Source: Rallus limicola | Taxonomy: Eukaryota; Chordata; Aves; Gruiformes; Rallidae | Assembly: GCA_022605955.1 (NCBI GenBank) | Contig: JAKCOZ010000041.1 | Coordinates: forward strand, 3,398,501 to 3,462,500 | Direction of reading: 5' to 3' | Length of the DNA stretch: 64,000 nt | Part shown: one piece after another, positions 1 to 14,100 of the stretch | How the letters are laid out: each line of letters starts with the position of its first letter | Numbering within the stretch: the first letter of the stretch is position 1 | Made by a program: the position numbers and the translations under genes | The notes under the pieces: generated by a model | Database searches by the model: none | What the model was told of the DNA's origin: nothing | Seen by the model: only the letters and a program-made list of their open reading frames with translations

Positions 1-283
1 AGGTCTTTGTAGTACCACAGTTTATTTTCTTGGTTTTTTTCCCCAAGGTATATTTCTGAAAATAATTTTATTAGTGTAGACCAGCACTAATTGAATTTGT
101 GTCTAACACCACAGTTTTCTAGTGACAGCTAGACTAAGGCTATCCAAATCATCACAAAGACTGGGAAGTGCTCTTAACAGGTAGTTGCAAGAAAATTTAC
201 ACCTTGTGTAAAGGCTGGCATTAGATTTTCCATCCAGCATCTCTATAAACCCAGAGCAAAATGGAGCCAAAACCCTCACCTCC

Positions 284-1010
284 AGGAATCACAGACTCAC
301 CAGGTTGGAAAAGCCCTTGAAGCTCATCAAGTCCAACCATTCCCATCCTAAGCTAAACCAGATCTCTGAGCACCTCATCTCCCCAGCTGGTAAACACACC
401 CAGGGAAGGGGACTCAGCCCCTCCCTGGGCAGCCTGGGCCAGGCCCTGACAACTCTGCCAGGGAAGAACTTTGCCCTCCCATCTGCTCTGACCCTGCCCT
501 GGCCCAGCTTGAGCCCATTGCCCCTTGGCCCAGCTCCTGGCCCCTGGCTGGAGAGACCAGCGCCCACCTCTCTGCACCCTCCTGGCAGGGCAGGGGAGGT
601 GGGGAGAAGGTCTCCCCTCAGCCTCCTCTGCTCCAGCCTCAACACCCCCAGCTGCTCCTCAGAGGATTTGCCCTCCAGCCCCTTCCCCAGCCTGGTTGCC
701 CTTCTCTGCACTCGCTCCAGGACCTCAATGTCCTTCTGATGCTGAGGAGCCCAGAACTGGACCCAGCACTCAAGTTGTGGCCTCACCAGTGCCCAGTCCA
801 GGGGCACAATCCCCTCCCCAGACCTACTGGCCACACTATTCCTGACACAAGCCAGGATGCCATTGGCACCTGCACACTGGGCAGCCACCTGGGCACACTG
901 CTGGCTCCTATTCAGGCTGCAGTCACCCAACACCCCCAGGTCCTTCTCTGCCTGACAGCTCTCCAGCCAGTCTCCCCTAAGCCTGGAGGAAGAGCAGTCC
1001 CTAGCAGCAT
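284..1010 (-). mobile_element. CR1 LINE fragment, subfamily A
   Basis: This 5'-truncated CR1 has its 3' end at the left. The minus strand encodes C-terminal reverse transcriptase pieces such as [43 protein letters not shown] and LRGDLL. It is closely similar over several hundred bases to the opposite-strand copy at 29500-30145 and to short copies at 17062 and 22857. Confidence 0.92.
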
Positions 1011-4000
1011 CCTCATGATGGAAAGCAGAACTGCCGCTCACCCAACCCAGCTGATCAAAGCTACAGCCCTCACACCCAGCCAGGCAGGAGCCCAAAGGGC
1101 TGCACAGTGATTCCTGCCAGCAGCCAGCAAGCTTGTCCTCGGGCAGCACAGCTCTCCAGGACCCACCAAACCCTGACAGCCCAAACAGCAGCTGCAGGCT
1201 GCAGGCAGAAGCACCCATCTACCACCAACACGGATTTTGTCAGGAAACATTTCACAAGCTGGCAGCTGCTTCTGCTGTTGGGGTCTCCAGTACCCTCACT
1301 GGCTTTGTGCAGAACAGGACGCCAGGAGGAACTCCAGGGTTGTACTGAAGTTGTCAAGGACACTGTTGTCATAGTTACAAGGAAAGCTCAAGCCTCTGTT
1401 ATTCATGGCTTTTATTTATTTATTTATTAATTGACAACAACAGGATCAAACACTCCCACCACTGTTCAGTGATTGGTTTTGTCCTGCAGGTCTTAAGGAA
1501 ACAGCAAATACAGCACCCAACAGTGTAAGCCTCCCCTTAGGAACAGGGCTGTGCACAGCTACCTTCTCGCCCCGGACGTGGCTGGCAGTCAGGTTGCTCT
1601 GTTCTGAGGTCTGCAGCAAAAGCCTAAAGCAGGGTGCAATGCAGGAGGCCAAACCCTGACATCTGCAGCCTGGAAGTACTGCACAGCATGCACCATGATG
1701 TGGTGATACCTCCCAGCCTCATGAGATCAATGGGTCAGAACTGAGCCAGCAGCAAAGCTGGAACAGAAACCTTCAGGTGGCTTGTCAAGTTTTACAACTC
1801 ATCTGCAGTCACCAGTGCCATCACGCTCTGGAGGTCGGGTTCTCATCCTCAGATGTCTTCTAAGCAATGCTTGGTAGCTGGATATGAATACTTCTTTTTA
1901 ATAATAAAAACATCTCCTTCTGCCCTTGTCTCTCTGACAAACACGACCAAGAAAGGGCTGCTATCCCTAATCCAGTGAGGAAGAACAGGGAATGCTGTGA
2001 TTACATCTCATGGGACTCCAGTGACTCACTGCACTTCTGAGCAGCTCAGCTTGGACTCAAGAACTATTGGAACAGCTAAGCTGGGATGAGATGTGTCTAC
2101 ACCTTCCCTGTGAGAGAAACACATTGTCACAGGAAAAGAAAAAGACTGGTGTCTAAAAAGCTTCTGTTGGACATTGGGGAAGCTGCAGATTCACAGATAA
2201 ATAAACCTACATACACGGTATAACTGTACATAAATGTTGATTAAAACCAAGCACAACTAAAGGAATATTAGCCAGAATATGTGGGGGGGGGTTGGGTTTT
2301 TTTAGTTTGCCATTCCTTGACAGTCCTCACAGAAAAAAAAAAAAGAGCACTTTGGTATTTCAGGGAACTTTACTAGTGAGCTATGCAGAAGAACCTCTCT
2401 TCAAGCATTTGAAGCCATTGTTTTAAATACAGAAGCCAAACCCATATCTAAACTATGCCTGCTCATCTCCCATGCCAAAAAGTCCAGCTCTCAATGGGTT
2501 CAATAGCTCACATTATGGCACAGCCAAGCTTTTGAAATTGGTTGATCCTGTAGCTTTAGTAAAACTGTATTGTATGTAAAAAACTAAATAATGTGTATGT
2601 AAAATACCCCCAAGTGGAGCTTCCTCCAAGGAAAGACATGATATTCCCTGTAAGATTTTATTTCTCAGCATCCTACCACTGCCTCCTCAGAGGTCAAGAG
2701 GATAGATAGATAAATAGCATCAAATACAATGTACTGGAAAAGCACCATTTCTTCTTCCTGAAGTCATCAAACAGCTCACTTGGAGGCAGCCTGCACCAAA
2801 CCAAGGGAACGTCTGAAACTGGAGCGAGTGCTCTGGTTTCTCAAGGTGACCCCCATTCCCGCTGGGAACACAGAAAAGCAGATGTATGCCAGAGATTTCT
2901 TTTGCAAAGGGGTCCAGCACCCAAACTGAGGAACTGCCAGCCCTGCACATGCACAGCAGGGATGTTTTACCATTGCACATGTCTGCACGTACCCCATGAC
3001 ACGCACCCACCTCTGAACAGCAAGCCCTGGGGTGCAGCCCGGTGCTAAGACCTGCCTCAGGCAGGCACAAGGCAGAGCCCCTCGCAGGCCGTGGGTGCAG
3101 ACTCCCTGCAGCCAGCTGGCTGGCAGGAAACACCACGCTCACCTAGGCTGTGGAGCAGGCTGCTGCAGTGGGGGAGAACCCACGCTGCTGCCAGGTCTCT
3201 CTGGCAGCCAGCCACCACGCTGGCAGGGAGGCCAGGCATCGCCCACGGGAAACCCTGAGCTGGGAGCTGCCCCAGTTAATGAAGGTCAGTGAATCCGGCT
3301 CCAGGGAGCTGCACCTCACTCAGCCAAACTAGCCAAGAGCAACACCAAACTCACCTCAGACAGACACAGAGCATCTGGCTTTGCCTGTTGCTAACCCTGT
3401 ATTACCAGCACATGGCTGCAGCCCATCAGCTCTGACCCCAGGGGTCTGAGCTCACCACAAAAAACCTCATCAGCTTTCTGAAACTGCAGAGCAAGACTAC
3501 ACTAACGTTTGAAATGACCCCTTGGATTCTACAGACTGTGGAAGCTGAAGAACAGGTTTTGTCCTTAGAACCCTTCATCTGACTCTGGTTTGGAAGGATC
3601 CTGAGTGTGACACGTGGGCACATGATGGTCATGAAATAACCTTGTTTCAGTTCTGCTCCTTCTGGTTGGGCACAGGCACAGGCAGTACAACAACCAGCAC
3701 AAAGCCCAGAAGTGCAAGAGATGGCCGACAGCCTAATGGCACAACAGCCATGCCCTGCTCCAGACAGGCTATGGGAGAGAAAGGAGTATGCAGACAACAG
3801 CAACACAGCTCAGCCACAGCATCCCTTCAGCTACAGCATCTCTTCAGGCCCAAGGACACCAGGAAAGCAAGCACAGGGAGCGTTTCCAGGCAGGGATGCC
3901 ATCACCAGGTTGCCATGGTGCCGGGGTTAAGAGCGAAGATGTGCCAGGGTGCAGGAAAAGGCTGAGCTGCTTCAGACTTCAATCCCTGTGACAGCCTTTC

Positions 4001-6735
4001 AGCCCAGCCATGGCACGGTTGCTGTGGCAACCAAAGAGTGAAAAATCACAGAGGCAATCTGTCATTATTACGAGCGAGATGGCGACTTAGCCACTTCAGT
4101 AACCTGGGTGTGACAACCACTTGAGCAGAGGAGGGGGGGCTCTGTGCCCCCCCCCAAAAGGATGGCTGCACTGCAGCAGGAGCCAGACCCAGCTGTGGGA
4201 CCCGCCTGACGCTCTGCCCGCCGCAGGCTCCAGCTGCGAGATGCGATTCTTCAGCAGGATGATTTCCTAAGCTCTGGGCCTGAAGCCTGCCCAAGGGGCT
4301 GTGGCCAATGCACCTGCACCCATGTGCTGCTGAGCCCTCAGGGAAACAGGACGAGCATGAGACGTGAGCTGCCCCAGCTCAGCCCAGCGTAAGGAAGGGT
4401 CTGAGAGAGGCAGAGGGAAGGACAGACGTCAGAAGCAAGTGGCAAGGACGTGATGCCTACAGGAAGAGGACAAGATCCGGTGATTTATTCACTCCAGCCC
4501 ATGCTGCTATTACAGCACCACAGTTTTCCTTCCACCTCTTTCAGTGCAGAAACAGCAGCAGTCTTTCTTTGGCTGGAGTGGGTGCTGTGATGATTACTGT
4601 GGTGATAGAGGAAGGAGGAGGGACAAAAAGTCATTCAGGTAGAGCAAACACGCTCTGCAGCCACTCTGCACTGTAACATGACCCTGACACTGCCAGATGC
4701 CATGCCAGCATTCATATCCCTGGCAGTGGGAAGCTGCTCTCCAGAGCCTGTCCACACTAAACACACTGACCACCATGCAGACAAACTGCTAAGGAACAGG
4801 CTGTTCCCATCAAGGGGAAGGGCATCTGACAGGGCTCATCCTGCTTCAGTGCCCATCTGCCCCACCACAAGCATGTAGCCTGGGACTGGTGAGTACTGGC
4901 AAAAGGGAGCCCAGCCTGCAATCCTTTACAGGAGAGATGCCACACTACTCCTCAGTAACAAGCTATTGTTTGATCCACATTAAAGACTAAACCTGGTCCC
5001 TCATCTTCTCCATAACCTGAAATGTTATTAATTACATACACAGACTGCAGATGACATATTTAAACTGGCCTGTGCACTCCAGGGTGACCAAGGTATGGCA
5101 AGGGAACTGCTACATGACAGGACGTGAGGCTAAACCCGTTCAACAAAGGACCCTGGGTGAAAAGCACTTCTTCCCATGCTAACTGTTCATGACAGCATCA
5201 TCTGGAGTCCCCAGCTAGCCTCATGCCCCATCATGGTAAGCCACCTCATGTCCAACTGCTTGGAAACTCATCCTCCAGACAGTGAGTAAATCAGCAAGAG
5301 ATTTTACTCACAGAGTTATTTTTTGGTATTAACCAACTTGATGCTGAACTGTCACTTCACAGGCAGGACATATGTCCTCACTGTTACCACAGCTGCTTCA
5401 GCCCTGTCCCTTGCAGCACAGCCCCTCCATGCCTGTAAGGACCCTGCCTGGCAGCCAGGCTACACAGGGATGACAGTGACCCAAGTCCTGAGGAAGGGCA
5501 GAGGATGTGAAAGCCCCACTCGTTCTAACATCAGTGATTTGAGGCGACTGCTCCTGCTGAATACTCATTTAAGATGTATTAAAAATGGGCAGTTCACAAA
5601 ACTGTGGGCTGTAATCCACCTGATTTAAATCAGGAGCACGCTGGTAACGAGCTCTAGTTGAACAGCCTGTCATTGGAAAGGACATCACTGACCACAGATC
5701 CACACAGTCTGCATGCACACTGCTCCCCAAGGAAGACTCGTTGCACCATCTTTCACTGTTAGAAAGTCATCTCCTGCTTCAGCAGAACTAGAAGTCTGTC
5801 TTTCCTGTGCTGAAACATTGCTAGGTACCAATGCCACATCACTGTGGTTCAGCTCACACGCTGCTGGGTCACCCCTGCACTGGATGAGAGAACAGACACA
5901 GCCCCATGGGTTGGGACAAGGACAGGCCACTGACACAGGGGAAGGGGAACAACAGCCGAGCCCAGGGCAGAATGCACACTCACCTGGTGACAACACTCAG
6001 CACTTCACTGACCTGACATGGGGACACAGAGCACAGACATGACAGCCTACCTGATGCCCACACTGGAACTGTCCTAGAGCCACACCGAAGCACCCCCCTC
6101 CCCACACCAGCCCCTTTCATGGGGCACGATGCACGTGGTGTGGCAAACAGCCCCGGGCAGCTTGTCTCACCTGTGCTGGCTGCTTGGGAAGGTAACTGTC
6201 CTGGCCAGAACCAGGACACACACACACCTTTCTGCAACATCCTAAGGATACAAGGCAAAACGGGGTCAGATTATGGCCTGACTGGTCCACATGACCAAGT
6301 AAGAGCACATGGTTAATCTAAAGAGTATTTTGGTTTTCTGGAAAATATTGGGGCTAACTATGTTATCAACTGCTGGATTCCACTGCCAATGATGACCAAC
6401 TCCTCCAGAAGCAGCCCTAGAGCTCTCTTTAACCCCTGTCTCACACTTGAGAAAGCATCTGCTGCAGTTTGTTATAAAACCCAAAGCATTTCAAACAACC
6501 CTGAGCTACTGTACTTGAGAAAAACCCAGTACTCAGAAGCAGCAGCTCCAGGGTAGAGACAAGATGATAAAATCCTCTATGTCATATATGCCTGCCAGAA
6601 ACAGGAACCAAGCACATCAGCATCACAAAGCAGAGGGCAAGGCATGCCAGGAGACACAACACCAAGTCCTGGTCTTCCTTCAATAAACCAGAGTTGCCAC
6701 AAGACTTCAAAGCAGGTCTCAAGGCCCCAGACTTA
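1011..6735. other. No gene recognised
   Basis: Mixed sequence with short open frames on both strands but no conserved domain, splice pattern or known repeat. It has a TTTA microsatellite and a G10 run near 2283. By synteny it may be ABAT intron 1. Confidence 0.5.
1411..1430 (+). repeat. (TTTA)n microsatellite
   Basis: Four to five TTTA units. Confidence 0.85.
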
Positions 6736-7400
6736 GAATCATCAAATCCCAGACTGCGTTGGGTGGGAAGGGACCTTCAAAGTCCATCTAGGCCAATCCC
6801 CTGCAGTGAGCAGGGACACCTTTAACTACATCACATTGCTCAGAGCTTCATCAAGCCTGAACTTGAATGTCTCCAGGGATGGGCCTCCACCACCTCTCTG
6901 GCAACCTGTGCCAGTGTCTCACCACCCTCAGAGTAAGAAACTTCTTCCTAAGGTCTAATCTAAACCTGTCCTGCTTTAGTTTAAACCATTGCCCCTTGTC
7001 CTATTGCTCCACGTCCCTACAAACAGTCCTGCCCAGCTTTCCTGTAGGGACTGGAAGGTGCTCTGAGGTCTCCCCAGAGCCTTCTCAAGGCTGAACAAGC
7101 CCATCTCTCTCAGCCTGTCTTTGTAGGAGAGGTGCTTCAGCCCTTGGATCATCCTCGTGGCCTCCTCTGGACCCACTCCAAGAGGTCTATGTCCTTTTTG
7201 TGCTGAGGGCTCCAGAGCTGGACACAGCACTGCAGGTGGAATGAATCTCACCAGAGCACAGGGGCAGAATCCCTCTCTTGATCTTGTGATGGAGCCCAGG
7301 ATACAGTTGGCCTTCTGGGCTGCCAGGGCACACTGTTGGCACTTTTTGTTCATCAGTACCTCCAAGCCCTTCTCTGCAGGGCTGATCACTGTCATCCCCT
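6736..7400 (-). mobile_element. CR1 LINE fragment
   Basis: It opens with the CR1 3' tail in reverse (AGAATCATCAAATCCCAGAC, then TTGGGTGGGAAGGGACCTTC) and continues through reverse-complemented RT C-terminal sequence (minus-strand LKHLSYKDRLREMGLFSLEK). Frameshifts show it is dead. Confidence 0.9.
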
Positions 7401-8127
7401 GCTTGCAAGAAGAGGAAAAGCAACAACCCTTCAGGGCTTGTCATGGTCAGAGAAGGAGCACAGCACTAACTGGGGTGTCAAAGGCACAGTTAACAGTAAC
7501 AGCAATTACTGGGCTCACTTTAAAAATGTATTTTAAAAAGATTTGAACGCAGTTGGAAGAAAACAGAGTGTGACTGTGTAAATATTGACCCCAAATTAAT
7601 TACAAAGATCTGAGCAAATGGTTTGTGGATAGAAGGATAAGAATCTCCTTTGGACAAAGACCAAAAAACAAACCAGAGGATGCAGGGAAGGACTGGAATC
7701 CTTTGTGTAGCAGGAAACCCAACACACTGCTGCTTCTCCAATGTGTCTTCCTACCCTGGCACATCTGGGAACGTTACACCAAGGGTACAGACAAGTTTTT
7801 CTGCTTTGGAAGAGGTAAAAAGCCTCATGAACAGGGAGGAACTCAGTGCAATCCATACTGCTAACATCCAGGGATTTCTTCTGCTGGACAGATGCTTGGC
7901 TTAAAACAGCCAGAGGGTGCACAAGTGCAAGGGCACACCTGAGCAGCACCTCACTGCTTGGGGATCAGGGAGACACAGGGAGAGAGGGATGTCCCCTCTG
8001 TTCTTCAGATCACCACTACTTTAATTCCCATTAAATATGAGAAATGCACATTTAGAAGGAGGAATGGGATGTAGGAATGAAGCACCATTACTATGGCTTT
8101 CTAGTACTACAAAGTCCTATCTTTGCC

Positions 8128-8750
8128 TGTTGAGAATCATGGAAACATTTAGGTTGATAAAGACCTTTAAGATCACTAAGTGCAGCCATTAAACTAGCAC
8201 TGCCAAGTCCCACTAAGCCATGTCCCTCAGCACTGCATCTACACATCTGCCATAGCTTTGCGTGGCCCAGAGCTGCACACAGCACTTGAGGAGCAGCCTC
8301 CCCAAGCCCGAGAACAGGGGCAAGGTCACCTCCTGCTCCTGCTGGTCACTGGTCCTGACACAGGCCAGGATGCCATGGGCTTCCTCGCCCAGCCAGGAAC
8401 ACTGCTGGCTCATGTTCAGCTGGATGTCGACCAACAGCCCCAGGTCCCTCTCTGTTGGGCAGGTCTCCAGCCACTCTGCCCCAGCCTGTAGTGCTGCTGG
8501 GGGTGGCTGTGGCCAAAGTGCAGGACCCAGCACTTGGCTTTGTTGAGCCTCAACCATTGGCTCCAGCGCATGTTCCAGCCTGTCCAGGTCCCTCTGCAGA
8601 GCTGTCCTGCCCTCCAGCACATCCACACTCCCACCCAACTGTGTGTCATCTGCAAGTGCCCTCCATCCCTTGTCCAGAGCATGGATAAGGATATTAAACA
8701 GCAGTAGGAACCCAGGGGAACACCACCTGCTCATTCAGGCACAGGGTTAA
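8128..8750 (-). mobile_element. CR1 LINE fragment with internal deletion
   Basis: The minus strand encodes RT sequence (LFNILIHALDKGWRALADDTQLGGSVD, split here as LFNILIH and ADDTQLGGSVD) through CVQLWATQ, then jumps directly to VDAVLRDMA, the extreme CR1 C-terminus. About 100 residues present in other copies are missing at the join near 8245. Confidence 0.88.
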
Positions 8751-9179
8751 AAGGAATAGCAGTGCTCAGAACATGCAGGGAGCAGAGACACGTAGGCAGT
8801 GTTATTTTCAGGCTCTGGGACTGAATTCCCTATTATTTTTGGGCTCCAGATGGACAAAGAAACTCCTGCCAAGCTGATTCAGCAACAAACATGTTTCTCA
8901 AGTGGCCCCTTGTACAAACACGGGGCTGTGAAAGAGCCAAAGCACTCGCTACGTTAAAAGGTGGAAAAACTGGCAACTGCAGAGCTCACCAAAGGTCACC
9001 AAGATCTGAGAGGTACCCACTAGAGCAAAGAACCCCATGGCACATGGCTACAGCACAGCCTGGCCTTGTCTTCTCCTTGCATAGTGCCTATTTGGCAAAA
9101 TGAAGGAAGCTGATGCACTGAAGCATTGGTCAGAAGAACTAAATACCTGGACACAGATCTGAGGAGGTGACGAGACCTG

Positions 9180-11110
9180 CCAAGCACACGGAGCCCAGGA
9201 GGCTCCTGCAGTGTAGTGATGTCAAAGTTTTGACTCAGGTGGTAGAGGAGCCAACAAGGAGAGGTGTACTACTGGGCCTAGTGCTGACAGGACTGGTAGA
9301 GGGCACTAAGGCTGTGGGCAGCTTTTGTTAGCAGTGATCATGAGAAGGGAGAGTTCAGGATCATGGGTACTAGGTACAAAACAAGTCAGACTGCAACCCT
9401 GGGCTTCATGAAGGCTCAATCCCATGGCCCAGGGCCCTGCACGTCAGGGTGGCTCATGAGAGCTGGCTTGATATTCAAGGACCACCTCCCTCCAAGGTCA
9501 GGATTGGTGTATCCCTAAGAGGAAGAAGTCAGGGAAGGGAAGCAGGAGACCTGCTTGGTTGAACAGAGAGGTTCTGAATAAAGCCCAGGTGGAAGAAGGA
9601 AGTCTACACTTTCTGGCAGAAGGGACTGACCACTGTGGAAGATCACAGGAATGCTGTCAGGCTATGCAGGGATGAAATGAGAAAAGCCAAGGCCTCCTAG
9701 GAACTAAACCTGCCAAGGGACCTGCTAAATGAGGCAGGTGTCACGATGACAGACGATGCACAGAAGGTGGAATTACTGGATGCCTTCCTTGTTTCAGTCT
9801 TTACAACACAGGCCAGCCCTCAGCAGCCCAAGGCTTTGGATGGCTGACATGCCAGAAGGTGGTTGGTGGTGTCTGGACCCCAGCACACACAGGGACCACG
9901 GCACCACAGAGCATCCTGGGTCCTCTCCCACATCACAGAGTGAAGTGCTTACAAAACTCATCCCACTACAAACCAGCTCCTCCAGAACACTCACCTTTTC
10001 AGCTCAGCTTGCATGACTAAGTGTCCCCAATTAATGCTGGCACTTCAATCAGGAGTGGAGCTCAGAGCAGTTGCAACACACGTGATGTTATCAGCACAAG
10101 GGCTTATGGCACAACCATGGTGCTGCCAGAGCCTGCAGAGCAGCAGCCACACTCCAAGGCTCATGGTGGCCAGGACATCCCTGACTGTCCCCAGGCCCAG
10201 TAAAAGCCTCATGACCAAGTGAGTGAAGTACAAGGGAAACTCCCATGGCCTGTCTGCTCACACAGGCCAATCTGCATTGAAACAGGGAGGCTGTGCTGCC
10301 ATCCAGCAGGATCTGGCCAGGCTGGGGAGCTGGGCAGAGAGTTACCTTCTGAAATTCAACAGGGGCAGCTGTACCTCAGGAGGAATTATGCCCAGCACCA
10401 GTCCAGGTGAGGGCTGACCTGCTGGGAAGCAGCTCTGGGGAAAGAGACCTGTGAGCCCTTGTGGGCAGCAGGGTGACCACGACCAGCAATGTGCCCCCCT
10501 GGACAAGAAAACTAACAACATCCTGGGGGGTATCAAGAAAAGTGTGGCCAGCAGGTCAAGGGAGGTTCTCCTGCCCCCCTGCTCTGTCCTGGGGAGGCCT
10601 CACTGGGGATACTGTGTGCAGTGCTGGGTTCCCTGGTCAAGGATGAGATGGAGCTACTGGAGAAGGTACAGAAAAGGGCTACAGAGATGCTGAGGGGACT
10701 AGACCATCTCTCTTAGGGAGAGAGGCTGAGGGACTTGGGACTTTTTAGCCTAGAGCAAAGAAGACTGAAGGGTGGCATGTTAGCAATGCCTAGAAGTGCT
10801 TGAGGGGTGGGGGTCAGGAGGATGGGGTCAGTCTTTTTTCAGTGGTGCCTAGGGACAGGACAAGAGACAATGAGCACCAACTCCTAAACATGAGGAGGAA
10901 CTTCTTTCCTGGGAGTGTGCCAGAGAGGACAGGCTGCCCAGAGAGGTTGTGGAGTCCCATCTCTGGAGACATTCAGAACCCACTTGGACACTGTCCTGTG
11001 CAGCCTGCTCAAGGTGATCCTGCTCTGGCAGGGGGTTGGACTGGATGATCTCCAGAGGTCCCTGCTAACCCTTAACATCCTAACATTCTCTGATTCTGTG
11101 GTACATACAA
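9180..11110 (+). mobile_element. CR1 LINE, longer degenerate copy reaching the endonuclease-RT linker
   Basis: The plus strand shows broken CR1 ORF2 pieces in order: EEPTRRGVLLGLVLT, RRPAWLNRE, AVRLCRDEMRKAKA, LLDAFLVSVFT, then after a poorly matching or deleted stretch (about 9840-10280) IQQDLARLGSWAE, NILGGIKKSVASRSRE, and the 3' end with GGATGATCTCCAGAGGTCCC followed by TTCTGATTCTGTG. It is the most 5'-extended CR1 in the window. The gap could be an internal deletion, or the two parts could be separate insertions. Confidence 0.8.
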
Positions 11111-14100
11111 GCTAGGAATCACATGGGTCTAAGGAGTCTGTCCATCACATTAGGTAGTTAAAAAGTGTTGGACTGTTTGGGGAAGGCTGCTAGTACTGAA
11201 CAAATCTTTGTAAGAATTTGTGTTAAGAGCTGAGTAGGTCCAGCTTCATTGCTGGTGTCAGAGAAGAGGGACACCAAGGAGCAGTTGAAGGAATCCTGTG
11301 TAACCATGATGCTCAGGGAGGCTGTATGGGAGGGAGTGGGGACATAAGCCCAAGGTATCCATCTATTGCTTCTGGAATTGCATGTGACACTTGCTGTTCT
11401 CACTTTGTGAAGGAGAAGACCCACTGGACAGGGATTGCAGACAAGCTAAGGGCAAGGATGGAAGACAACTGATTTTTAAGCATTTTGGAGAAAACCTTTG
11501 CTGGAGTATGTACTTGTAGCCACACTGCAAGCATGCTTTGAAACTCTGCAAGCAGCACCTGAAATGGATGCCCACCAGCACCACACACCTCCCCTCCCAC
11601 ACCGACTGCTTCAGAGCAGCTCCATGCTGGCTTTCTTCATGGCTAGCAACCTCAAGAGCTCCAGGATGTCCTGCAGCTCCACAGATATCCCAGCAGAAAC
11701 ACCCACGGATGCTGCAGGGAAATGCCTGGCAAATACCAGTTGTAAGGATGGCTATTAAGTAACAAACCATCTGACAATAGCACTGGCAGTGCTGAGGTAG
11801 AACAGGTAGGAGACTGAGCTGTCAAACACTACAGAAACGCTGGAATGAGGCAGAGAAAGACATCTGAATATAAGCTGTGCTGTGGCACTGCCAGCCCAGC
11901 CTGTCTCTGGAACTGCATTGCCACAACTCCATTACAGAGCACGAGGAGTCACTGCCACGTCACAAAGGGAGCTGAGTCTGCTGCTGGTGTCATTCTCAGC
12001 ACCTTCCCCAAGTTAGCCCAGGGTGAATACAATCAGGATGGAGTAAGGAGCTAACAGTGAGGTTAAACAGCTTGTTTATTCATCTAACAAAAAGCTGGTA
12101 AGGCAAATACTCATCTTTCTAAGGACAGCCCATGAAAGTAAGCAGCACTAGTGCAATGGGACAGCAAAGACCCTCCCTCCACAGCGCTGTCCTCCAGCCT
12201 CCCTCAGGGGTACCCCCTCTCTCCACAGAGATGCCGAGTCAGCACTGTCAGAGCAGCTCAGGAGGAAAAAAAAAAGCACAAAAACCAAAAGCAAATGTTT
12301 CTTTTCCATAAACTCAGGGGCTCACCAAATAGATGCAACCACAGGATTTATCAGTGATCAGGTCATTCTTCCCCAAAGCTACTAAAGCACATGCTTCATC
12401 AACCTTCAGGGCATGTGTCAGCATTGGCTCCAGCTGCCCCTTTTCCTGGTGGCTGTTATGTAGTGACAGGCACTGAATGGGAGCATGGAGGGGACCTTTC
12501 CCAGCAGAGGGAAGGGCTGTGGCTGCAGGCCTGCAAAGCTGCCTTCCTTGCCAGAGGAGTGGATCCGCTCAGCAAGGCTGCAGAGTCTGACCAGATGTAA
12601 CAAACAGCCCCTTTCTCCTTCCCTTTCCATTCAGAACAAGAAAACTGGGCCAGTGAGCTTTTTACCACCAAATCACCCCAGAGCATGATTCTCCCTGGGG
12701 ATTTTCTGCAAAAAAACTCGACTCCCTTTCTGCAAGGCTTGCATCCAGGAACCACGTATGGTGTCACTCAACCAGCCCTGGGTTTGCATGGGTAGCAGCA
12801 TCTTCTCAGCCTCTTTTCTGAAGAGCTCAGCTTTCCTCAAGCCCTCCTGTCACCCACGTGCCTTCCAAGCTGGAGAAGAGACATCACCAAAGCCCTTATA
12901 GAGTAGTCATGAGTTCAGCTCAGAGAAAACAAGGTATACCAGTTAAGAGGGAACTCCAGCAGAGCAAGGAGTGAGGGTCCAACCGGAGTAGCCACCACAC
13001 TAATCTCACTGTTGAAACACCACCTGCACACAATCAGTCCTACCAATTTTACCAAACAAATTCCCAGTAAAAGAGCAAACTCTGAACTTGTTTGTGATCA
13101 TATTGTGGTACAGTTTTTATGACTAAAGACCCAGGGATTTTACAAGGTGTATCAGAAGATGTATTCTCCAATCATCTTCTTGGCCAAGGAGAAATGAAGA
13201 TCACTGATGAGAATCCAAGCAAGTAGCCCCTGATTTCCTGTTGCTGATTAAAGGCCTTTCTGAAAGAATTGCAATTTGGATTTCATAAATGTAAGAAAAA
13301 AAACAAAGCACAACAAGATTTTTTTAGCTGTAGTTCCTGCAGCACACAGATGGCTGCTGGGATCATCAAAGCTCTTCTCAAAGCCCCTATAACATCCTGA
13401 GCCCAGCCCCTAATGCTGCTTCTCATTCGCTCCATTCGCTTTACTCCCTTGCTCCACACCACAGGCTGGCCCTTCTCTCTTCAGCTGCTGTCTCCTTCAG
13501 CCAGCAGCAGCACGGTGTGGCAGCAGCTACACCAGCACCTTAGGCTGCCCAAACCATGGGACAAACTGAAGGTTTTCACCCCTTGTAAATTTTGCCTGGT
13601 AAAACTGCACCACACATGAGGAGCAGGGAGCTCATCAGAGCAGAGCTCACCCTCTGCTGTCCCAGCTCCCCCACCACACTCGGGTTGTGTAATTCTCCTT
13701 CCCTCTCCAGGAAGCTGCATTGCAGCAATAGCTGTGGAGCAGAACACAAGAGTTGCTTTAGGCTGGAGCTGAGCTGACAGAACACTGTGGATGGCTGCAC
13801 AGGCTGCAGCAGGAACACATCCCTCCTGCTGACTGCCTGGGGAGCAGTGCCAGCAGCACGCCCGGCACAGCGATGCCGATGGGGATCCCCAAGTCACAGT
13901 TCCAGCCTGCCTGCAAGCACCGGGTGCTGGGAACATGCTCTGGCCTGATGCCAGGATGCATCTTCCACCTGAAGCCTGTCCTGTCATGCCAGGGCAGTTT
14001 GTTTTGGTTTCTAAACAGCTTTTTAAACTGCCATCTTCACGAATTCCCACAGAGGCAATCACTCCTATAACCAGATTTATGTAACAAGCTGTTAAAAACA

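Noticed and set aside
289..1218. 309-codon minus-strand open frame
   Set aside because: It is the reverse transcriptase C-terminus of a truncated CR1 element running into flanking DNA, not a host gene.
11363..11770. Minus-strand frame that looked faintly like reverse transcriptase (FSKMLKNQL)
   Set aside because: No catalytic motif or neighbouring element sequence; the likeness is too short.
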